NCBI GenBank assembly: GCA_030549495.1 | Contig: JAUIRK010000157.1 | Coordinates: forward strand, 541,501 to 605,500 | DNA: 64,000 bases | Direction of reading: 5' to 3' | DNA from: Nectonema munidae | Lineage: Eukaryota; Nematomorpha; Nectonematoida; Nectonematidae | Shown here: positions 59,801 through 64,000 of the stretch, in pieces | Layout: each line of letters opens with the position of its first letter | Position numbering within the stretch: the stretch's first letter is position 1 | Notes under the pieces: generated by a model | Database searches by the model: none | What the model was told of the DNA's origin: nothing | Seen by the model: only the letters and a program-made list of their open reading frames with translations | Translations under genes and position numbers: made by a program

Positions 59801-60847
59801 TCCAGGGATGAGGATTCGGAGGAATGTATCCGACTTCTCGTGCTTTCAAAATCCGATTCCGACTGCGACTCTAAAACTTAAACGCGAGCTTCCGACTTTG
59901 ACCGACTAAAAATAGGTCACTCCATATCCCTACAAAGAGTAAACTATTTATTTAGTAATACTTAGAAAAGTTATCTTTTCTCCGACTCCTAAATTTTATT
60001 AGATATCCATTCCGAATTCTATCTACTCTTTTTTCTACTGATTCATCCTAAAATATGTATTAATTGATTATTAAGGATGTTGTTTTATAATTTCAATGCT
60101 AACCTGGAACTCCCAGCGTGTAAACATATCTTGCAATATTGCGAAATATTCTACCACTCTTTCTCTTATAAACCTATCAAAGATGAGTTAAGGAAAAGGA
60201 TGGGCTTGCTATATTAAATACTTTATAGGCTCAATGTTTTCAGAAATTTAATTTAAACTTACTTGACTTACTTTTTACCTATTTTAGTTAAGCCCTGAAA
60301 AAAATCTGAAAAACAAAAGGCTTTACATTTGTGTTACTTGAAATGCATAAAATAATACATTTTTGTTTTCTAAAGTAAAATAAAGCTTTGCATCCATTTT
60401 ATAACAAACTTTGAAAAATTTTTTATTTTTGACTTTGTTAACTTTTATCTCAGGGTACGACCCATTTGCTTTTCTAGGTACAAAAAAGTTGGCTTTCTGT
60501 TTTTGGCGTTTATTTGTCATGATATATCAAAAATTTAGTGATATATTTATTCTTATTTATTAAATTTAAATTCTAATTTATTGTTTTTAAAATAAACTTT
60601 TAAATTTATAGCTAACATATTTATTTCTATCATGTTTTCTTATATTTGCATAACATTGGTAAAATTTTTATAGGATCGGTGTTATAACTAATAAGTAATA
60701 ACTCATTTTTAATCTTTTAGGCATTTTTATCCATCTGTGACATTCTAATATATTCCAATCAAAATCAAGAGGACAGCAACAATACAAGTGAAATGGTTGT
60801 GTATCAAGCGAATGAATCCCTGATAGTATTGCATTTATATTCAAATG
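32867..60847 (+). CDS. STAG/Scc3 cohesin subunit (stromalin), 16 exons, 3' part outside window
   Basis: This gene encodes the HEAT-repeat subunit SA/STAG of the cohesin ring, which binds the kleisin Rad21/Scc1 and DNA and, in animals, CTCF-type ligands. Sixteen exons join in one frame (2455 nt, 818 residues); vertebrate STAG1/2 have about 1230-1260 residues, so roughly the last third is missing at the window edge. The N-terminus (1-75) is basic and serine-rich. The STAG domain follows: [20 protein letters not shown] (about 85-104), then SGCKGKLSL (about 113) and [15 protein letters not shown]. The stromalin conservative domain runs from about 275 to 355: [40 protein letters not shown]. Next come [30 protein letters not shown] and [20 protein letters not shown]. 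The last blocks favour an arthropod origin. Introns 3-15 carry many transposons. Confidence 0.96.
33129..33210 (+). CDS. STAG exon 2
   Basis: Encodes [20 protein letters not shown] and a basic RKRKDTS segment, the usual acidic/basic leader of STAG proteins. Acceptor TTTTCTAG, donor GTATTT. Confidence 0.75.
33263..33403 (+). CDS. STAG exon 3
   Basis: Encodes a lysine-rich region ending [14 protein letters not shown], matching EPTLFEVVKMGK of vertebrate STAG. A short 52-bp intron separates it from exon 2. Confidence 0.85.
34082..34410 (+). repeat. Tandem duplication, 173-bp period
   Basis: Two nearly identical copies side by side, each beginning TTTTATAAGTTTATATAT (or shifted a few bases) and including GATGTGAAAAGTTTACTCGA and ATTCACAATCTAACATTTCA. 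Only a few mismatches separate the copies, so the duplication is recent. It lies in STAG intron 3. Confidence 0.9.
34513..34686 (+). CDS. STAG exon 4
   Basis: Fifty-eight codons, phase 0 at both ends: [20 protein letters not shown] to MTEQFDE. It aligns with [20 protein letters not shown]...MTEEFDE of human STAG. Confidence 0.95.
34735..34939 (+). CDS. STAG exon 5
   Basis: Starts [20 protein letters not shown] and ends [12 protein letters not shown], matching SGDYPLTMPGPQWKKFR and [13 protein letters not shown]. The 48-bp intron before it is among the shortest in the gene. Confidence 0.95.
34996..35147 (+). CDS. STAG exon 6
   Basis: Encodes [32 protein letters not shown] and [12 protein letters not shown], aligned with [20 protein letters not shown]...ERLELLLQKRKEL. 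Donor GTAAGA. Confidence 0.94.
35746..35820. repeat. Perfect 18-bp inverted repeat (hairpin)
   Basis: TATTCAATGAGATATTTC at 35746-35763 is exactly complementary to 35803-35820, with a 39-base loop that includes the pyrimidine-rich CAACTCCCTTGGCCCTTTTC. Nothing else in the intron explains it. Confidence 0.8.
36227..39167 (-). mobile_element. hAT transposon with ZMYM1-like transposase
   Basis: Terminal repeats CAGGGCCGGATTTA on the left and the complement TAAATCCGGCCCTG on the right are typical of hAT elements and extend into GGGGCCCTTGG subterminal blocks. A ZMYM1-like transposase is on the minus strand. The 8-bp flanks (GTATATAA, TATATATG) do not match clearly, so the target duplication is not established. 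Total length is 2941 bp. It lies in STAG intron 6, opposite in sense to the gene. Confidence 0.9.
36780..38745 (-). pseudogene. hAT transposase of the ZMYM1-like group, decayed
   Basis: Conserved pieces in order from the N-terminal end: a TTF-type zinc finger [14 protein letters not shown]...[16 protein letters not shown] near 38345-38490, then [20 protein letters not shown] near 38200-38290, then the DDE-fold block [17 protein letters not shown] near 37780-37850, and [14 protein letters not shown] near 37690-37745, equivalent to the C..HSLNL helix of hAT transposases. Stops and frame changes between the blocks show that it is inactive. The C-terminal dimerisation region was not clearly seen. 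Confidence 0.85.
39589..39662 (+). CDS. STAG exon 7
   Basis: [20 protein letters not shown] then VHRYR at a consensus GTAAGA donor. It starts the stromalin conservative domain. Confidence 0.95.
39717..39840 (+). CDS. STAG exon 8
   Basis: [20 protein letters not shown] through [12 protein letters not shown], the core of the stromalin conservative domain. The 54-bp intron before it has the acceptor CCCTTAAG. Confidence 0.97.
40655..42999 (+). pseudogene. piggyBac transposase, decayed
   Basis: The acidic N-terminus reads [16 protein letters not shown]. After the inserted MITE the sequence continues with [17 protein letters not shown]. The open frame at 41968-42312 holds [20 protein letters not shown], which carries the first catalytic aspartate. 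Later, in another frame, comes [20 protein letters not shown] followed by [20 protein letters not shown], the classic end of the catalytic domain. The cysteine-rich C-terminus is at 42830-42945 ([20 protein letters not shown]). Several frame changes between these blocks make it non-functional; intact piggyBac transposases are about 590 residues. Confidence 0.88.
40939..41756. mobile_element. Tigger/pogo-type MITE (818 bp)
   Basis: Ends CAGTAAAACCGCGTTATCTCGAA and, read in reverse, CAGTGAAACTTCGATATCTCGAA, flanked by TA on both sides. Subterminal CTTCGAGATATCC blocks repeat several times on both arms. The interior has no transposase. It interrupts the piggyBac transposase and is therefore the younger element. 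Confidence 0.88.
43468..43566 (+). CDS. STAG exon 9
   Basis: Thirty-three codons, phase 0: [20 protein letters not shown] and LELFTNKFK, matching [20 protein letters not shown]...LELFTNRFK. Confidence 0.97.
43567..46762. other. STAG intron 9 (3.2 kb), no recognised features
   Basis: AT-rich with several short open frames on both strands (for example 44247-44489 and 45460-45693), none with a recognisable domain. I see no terminal repeats or transposase pieces. Confidence 0.5.
46763..46915 (+). CDS. STAG exon 10
   Basis: [40 protein letters not shown] and [11 protein letters not shown]. The donor GTTTGC is weak but fixed by the next exon, which continues VAQAAGEFL in phase. Confidence 0.95.
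47247..47399 (+). CDS. STAG exon 11
   Basis: [20 protein letters not shown] to [13 protein letters not shown]; the [10 protein letters not shown] piece precedes LHEHGAYL in all STAG proteins. Confidence 0.96.
47762..50537 (+). mobile_element. hAT-like DNA transposon with divergent transposase, 8-bp target duplication
   Basis: The ends TAGGGTAGGTCGATTT and AAATCGACCTACCCTA are an exact 16-bp inverted repeat, followed inside by further symmetric blocks (AAAACCGCA, GATCCTAT). Both sides are flanked by ATGTATAT, a perfect 8-bp duplication, the size used by hAT and P elements; the YAGGG start fits hAT. The element is 2776 bp long and encodes one spliced transposase on the plus strand. It looks young: the duplication is intact and I count only two frame disturbances in the gene. 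It lies in STAG intron 11 in the same sense as the gene. Confidence 0.88.
47954..50305 (+). pseudogene. Transposase of the hAT-like element (3 exons, two frame shifts)
   Basis: The start [20 protein letters not shown] opens 220 codons with a cysteine-rich cluster ([28 protein letters not shown]) and [17 protein letters not shown] 51-bp GT-AG intron (48614-48664) leads to an exon with [12 protein letters not shown] (first acidic residue) and [16 protein letters not shown] (second). Then follow [48 protein letters not shown] and [10 protein letters not shown] second intron (49894-49941) precedes the C-terminal exon, which has [20 protein letters not shown]. The D...C-x2-H-x-N-x-L...RW order parallels the hAT RNase H fold. 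Frames shift once near 48990 and once near 49790. From memory, the family appears in many arthropod and cnidarian genomes as uncharacterised proteins; I cannot name it with certainty. Confidence 0.75.
51000..51554. mobile_element. Mutator-like MITE with reiterated TTCATCG arms, copy 2
   Basis: Starts GGTTCACTGTAATTTCATCG and ends CGATGAAATTACCGGATACC. About 170 bp of the left arm (through TTTAAGTTTATTACGAAC) and about 110 bp of the right arm (from CCATAAATCTCGCGATGTAA) closely match copy 1 at 7091-7926, but the core between them differs. The flanking 9-mers GATTATAAT and GGTTATAAT differ by one base and form a 9-bp duplication typical of Mutator-like elements. Confidence 0.85.
51600..52860 (-). 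pseudogene. Tc1/mariner transposase remnant
   Basis: Heavily decayed. Recognisable pieces on the minus strand are [20 protein letters not shown] followed by VPTVKKENF (near 52320-52390) and [20 protein letters not shown] followed by [13 protein letters not shown] (near 52150-52270). They correspond to the G/ARSKIG...V.....G.N.T.I.AI...GLL motif order between the first and second catalytic aspartates of IS630/Tc1/mariner transposases. Many stops lie between the pieces. Confidence 0.7.
54042..54156 (+). CDS. STAG exon 12
   Basis: [20 protein letters not shown] and [18 protein letters not shown]. Matches LHEHAAYLVDSLWES...DWECMTELLLEEP of vertebrates. Confidence 0.97.
54218..54327 (+). CDS. STAG exon 13
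   Basis: [35 protein letters not shown]. The QAATGE.PVGR block is closer to arthropod SA proteins than to vertebrate STAG (QAAEAHPPVGR). A 61-bp intron precedes it. Confidence 0.97.
54913..55500 (+). mobile_element. Internally deleted hAT retaining the transposase C-terminus
   Basis: The left end CAGCCATGTCAAACATGCGGCCC follows the well-known hAT pattern CAGGNNTGTCAAACTNGCGGCCC. The right side ends GGCCCTCATGGGACTCCGAGTTTG, so the outermost ten or so bases expected there are absent. Still, GATATAAAC flanks both sides. The coding remnant is 55028-55162. The element lies in the same sense as STAG. Confidence 0.78.
55028..55162 (+). pseudogene. hAT transposase C-terminal exon remnant
   Basis: Forty-four codons plus stop remain open: [44 protein letters not shown]. 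The L.D.HL...+.+...Q..PDI.K+V....CQ.SG arrangement is the C-terminal end of SCAND3/GTF2IRD2-like hAT transposases, the same group as the fragment at 22490-23250. Confidence 0.7.
56019..56399 (+). CDS. STAG exon 14
   Basis: The longest visible exon, 127 codons: [20 protein letters not shown] to [18 protein letters not shown]. It includes [20 protein letters not shown] and [20 protein letters not shown], aligned with [40 protein letters not shown]. A codon-rich open frame on the opposite strand is a shadow. Confidence 0.96.
56430..57262 (+). mobile_element. 5'-truncated LINE fragment with WFxHV motif
   Basis: On the plus strand, in changing frames: [20 protein letters not shown] then NFSKSK (RT), [20 protein letters not shown] (zinc-finger-like insert), [17 protein letters not shown] and [18 protein letters not shown], then [20 protein letters not shown] and GRPKLTRK. 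This is the 3' half of the RT ORF of a non-LTR retrotransposon. It closes with ATAGTCGCAACACCGACTAT and a TTTA repeat tail. Inserted in STAG intron 14 in the sense direction, about 30 bases after exon 14. Confidence 0.85.
57263..57922. other. STAG intron 14, rest
   Basis: AT-rich, no feature seen. Confidence 0.5.
57923..58261 (+). CDS. STAG exon 15
   Basis: One hundred and thirteen codons: [60 protein letters not shown], to YARSGIEED. It aligns with the [28 protein letters not shown] region. This exon and exon 14 have visibly higher GC than the rest of the window. Confidence 0.95.
58262..60720. other. STAG intron 15
   Basis: AT-rich. A possible tiny hAT-type MITE of about 130 bp lies at 59803-59932 (CAGGGATGAGGATTCGGA to CTCCATATCCCTA) without a clear target duplication. 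Nothing else was recognised. Confidence 0.4.
60721..60847 (+). CDS. STAG exon 16
   Basis: [20 protein letters not shown] and [18 protein letters not shown], aligned with AFTILCDILMIFSHQIM...LVY of human STAG. The donor GTAGGT leaves one base of a codon, so the gene continues beyond the window. Confidence 0.93.
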
Positions 60848-63647
60848 GTAGGTTTGGCGCAATTCCGCACTTGGCATTAAACAACTGTATTTAAAAAGCA
60901 GTCTCTTTTCGCATTGCAAAAATTTTCAAAAGATGATTTTTAATATGTTTTCACATTAATAATAATAATTAATTGGGCGATATTTTTAACGCACACTTTT
61001 TTTTACAAGCAACTCCATTTTTTTGGATAGTGGAGGACCTTTTCGGGTCGTAAGTTGCTTACATCGTTGCTTATTATTTAATTATTTTGTATTAAAAAAT
61101 TTTCAATAATTAAATAAAATGCATTTCTCTATTTCTGAGAAAATGAAGAAATGAAAGCGGTGTTTACAATTGCAAAAATTTAGCATTAGATCGATACGAG
61201 ATGTGAGGATTGATAAGCAAGTTGCTTAATTTTTGACCTGATTTGATGCCTGAACCCTGACAGCTCGCGTGCTTATAAAAAATGTGCAAGCTAAGTTAAA
61301 TGTGATATGAAATATTTTGTATAGCTAAGCCATTGACACATCCATCCACAAGTGTGTTTCTTTCAGAAACTCTTATGTTTATGTAGTCAAGTGCTCACCT
61401 TTAAAGAAAACACTACTCAATTTAGGACTAAATAGGCTCAATCGAATCAAACGACAACAAAAATCAAGGATTTTTTTATATCAAAAATAGATTTTTTGAT
61501 TTAATAAAAACACGTTTAAATTATGTAAATAAGGTGTTTAAAAATTCTTATTTGCATTATTATTTAGTTCTAAATAGGATAGCCGAGTTTTTCATCACCG
61601 TACTTATGAAATTATATTCTACAATGTTTAATGTTTTTTCGCCGGTTACTCTTTGTTACGTTGACGTGTAATTGAGGATATAATTTTATTATATTAACGA
61701 AAGTTGGTAGAGATCTCCAGTCTTCTTGGCTCATTGATGGCCTTATAACGGTGAATTGGCAGAGGTCTTCAATCTTCACTTTTTCTCTGGCTCATTGATA
61801 GCCTTTGTTTATGACGGTGAAGATCTAAAGAAGTGACGCCTCTCTTTCTTTATTTACCTATATATAAGTTTATGTTCTGTGCATTATGCAGTTATGTGTA
61901 TGTGTGTGTGAGTGTGTCCTTGTGAGTACATTGAGGCTTAAAGGTGTTATAAATGTAATTGTGTCTTGGAGATGGAATATTAACAGTACATATTAGAGGA
62001 TAGTGCGTACATTAAAAGGTGTTAATTGAATGTCATTTGCATAAACATTTGAGGATAATGTTACACTCTTATCAAAGAGTAATCACACTGGTGGCTTCTT
62101 CTCTACCAATAAGCGGAGAGGAATAATATTTTCACTGCATAACTTTTCACATCTATTAATTCTTTTTATTTATAAAAATAGAAAAAGTCATATTTTTCGC
62201 TTGCCATCGTAATCCGATTCTTTTTTGAAATGATATCTATTCTCTATTCTATACTTTTATAGACTGTTAACTCTTTATTCAATCTTACTTCAGCCTTTTT
62301 ACACTTATATTTTTTATACGAATGAGTTTTTATATAACTTAGCAGGCGATTTGTATTGCTTGAAAGGCTTAAGAAAATCCTTAATCTACGCGTAAATGCG
62401 CTTTACTCTCATTCCTTCAAGCTTGTTATAGAAAGTATCATCTGGGCATCTTAATCTTTCTGAACGCGCACTTATCAGTGTGTAAACCAAAATTAGAAAG
62501 AAAAAATTAAATTTGCGATTGGAGCCGTCATATCAGGATTAGGAAATGAAGCTTAAAAGGATTCAGGTTTTTTTATTTTAAGACCCAGGCAAAAAACCGG
62601 ATAAAATATAAAAACAAGTAAAAAGAGGATGATAAATCAAAAGTTTTAAAAATGAAAATTGAGATAAAGTTTCATGCTTATTGAAGAATATTTCAACTAA
62701 ATATTGCTAAAAATCCGCGATTCGCTGAAGCCGCAAAACTTGAAGCGTGAAGTAGCGAGGGATTACTGTATTCTTTTACATAACTTAATTTTTAAAGCAA
62801 CAAAAACAAACGAATCTAATCAACTAAAAATATATTCATTATTTTAAAATTGATATGATATCATTTTCAGAATTTTTTTTGCAAAAACATGTTTAATACG
62901 TAATGCGCGTATACTCTGTTGCAGTCTTTAGCTTCTTTTTTTGCTCCTGCGTTTTTCATATTTTTATAATCTTAATGAATTTATATTTTTTTATATATAC
63001 ACATAAAACAATAGAATATTATGTGAGTTGAAATAGGCTTGGAAAGTACACCTTGAACAAACATAAAGAGGTTTGGTACATAATAATAAAACAGCTACCT
63101 AAATCAAAGGGATTGCAATTCTCTAGTATAAACATACCGAAACAAGGCATTTTATATTCTTTTTTCCTCACATTCAAAGATATTTTGAAAACGAAATTGA
63201 GAAAATTCATCGCTGGCCTTAATTGCGAAAGGGCTTCGCTGACTGAGAGTATGTCTAGTAAACACTCTGCTTACTCACATATCTAGTAACATTTTGAGAC
63301 ATAGTTTATGACGTCACTTCATGCACAAGATACAATTTGTGCTTAAAATTTTTAAATATAATGAAGTTTAGAAATATACGAACGTTATTTGTTGAATTTC
63401 GTTTATTTAAAATGGTTAGAGAACTGGAAAGCATGGCATTTTCAAGTATTTTATTAAAGTATTTTCTCCTCAGAAAGCGTTCTCTTGACAGTATAGTGCA
63501 TCTTAGTTTCAATTGCTCCTTGTGAACGGTATTTCAAGCGAACTCTTGATTTGCGTCAAGTACGAAAATGTGGATTCACAGCACAGCATTAGAGAAAAGC
63601 GGGAAACAGTCGTTGTGCATGCTCACCAAGATCAGGATATTCTAGCT
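60848..63647. other. STAG intron 16, no further exon found
   Basis: I searched for the block that follows in other STAG proteins (a KRRNLLAAFCKL-like helix) and did not find it. A partial tandem duplication around 61700-61820 (GGCTCATTGAT...GCC twice) and a Tigger-type right end at about 62707-62769 (complement CAGTAATCCCTCGCTACTTC) are the only recognisable features. Confidence 0.5.
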
Positions 63648-63908
63648 CACTGTTTTCAACCTTTTTTTTACATGTGGGTCCAAAATTTTTTTGAAATTAA
63701 CTTTAGGCCCTAAAATTTTATTTTATGGAAAAACGATACAATATATTAAAGTAGAATAATCACAATACTTTAATTTTTTACAATCGATGTCAAAATATAT
63801 TCAAATATAAGTATATTAATGAGATATTTGTTGTGGTTTTACTTCAATTCCAAAGCTTTTAACTCATTTTTCCAGACCCCAAAATGGACCCTGCATTGAA
63901 GAAGCCTG
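63648..63908. mobile_element. Small hAT-type MITE (261 bp)
   Basis: Left end CACTGTTTTCAACCTTTTTT and right end CCTGCATTGAAGAAGCCTG are diverged inverted repeats of the CAGTGGTTCTCAACC type. The flanks TTCTAGCT and TTCTAGCG agree at seven of eight positions. The interior has no coding potential. Confidence 0.6.
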
Positions 63909-64000
63909 TTCTAGCGCATTCTTCCAAAATTCAATGACCATTTTTCTCTTGTGAAAAATATATCTTCTGTCTTTTCAATAAACTCTATTTGTAGCTCCTC

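Noticed and set aside
63461-63525. Acceptor-like TTTCTCCTCAG followed by an open frame, considered as a further STAG exon
   Set aside because: The encoded residues do not match the next conserved STAG block and the frame soon stops.

Overview
The window looks like a piece of an AT-rich (about 70 percent A+T by eye), transposon-laden animal nuclear genome. Two conserved host genes are recognisable, both split into short exons with GT-AG introns. Codon-level similarity, for example the ALDD...QAATGE.PVGR stretch of the cohesin gene, points to an arthropod. The repeat content would fit a copepod such as a sea louse, but that is a guess from memory and not proven here.

Layout. The left edge (1 to about 1890, minus strand) carries one end of a Ty3/Gypsy LTR retrotransposon fossil. 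From 2915 to 24195 on the minus strand lies MFAP1, a spliceosome-associated protein of the U4/U6.U5 tri-snRNP, in ten exons that join in frame to about 517 codons. Its introns hold a pogo/Tigger transposon with a second transposon nested inside it (5032-8350), a second Tigger relic (about 8905-9990), a piggyBac-type MITE, two tRNA-derived SINE copies, a hAT transposase fragment and smaller remains. From 24.2 to 32.9 kb is the intergenic region between two head-to-head genes; it contains a degenerate satellite array (27.9-28.85 kb), a piggyBac-type MITE and a 5'-truncated LINE (about 29.7-31.5 kb). From 32867 to beyond the right end on the plus strand lies a STAG/Scc3 (stromalin, SA) cohesin subunit gene. 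Sixteen coding exons are visible and join in frame to 818 codons; the C-terminal part is outside the window.

The STAG introns are hosts to more elements. Intron 6 holds a ZMYM1-like hAT (36227-39167). Intron 8 holds a decayed piggyBac interrupted by a Tigger-type MITE. Intron 11 holds a nearly complete hAT-like element with a poorly characterised transposase family and a perfect 8-bp target duplication (47762-50537), followed by a Tc1/mariner relic with long inverted arms into which a second copy of the TTCATCG-repeat MITE has jumped. Intron 13 holds an internally deleted hAT that keeps the C-terminal codons of its transposase, and intron 14 a second LINE fragment.

The host genes work in different nuclear processes: MFAP1 in pre-mRNA splicing, STAG in sister-chromatid cohesion and loop organisation. 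I see no operon-like link between them. No rRNA, tRNA gene proper, CRISPR array or bacterial-type system was seen. The strongest candidates for under-described biology are the hAT-like element at 47762-50537 and the Mutator-like MITE family whose two copies share their arms but have different cores.
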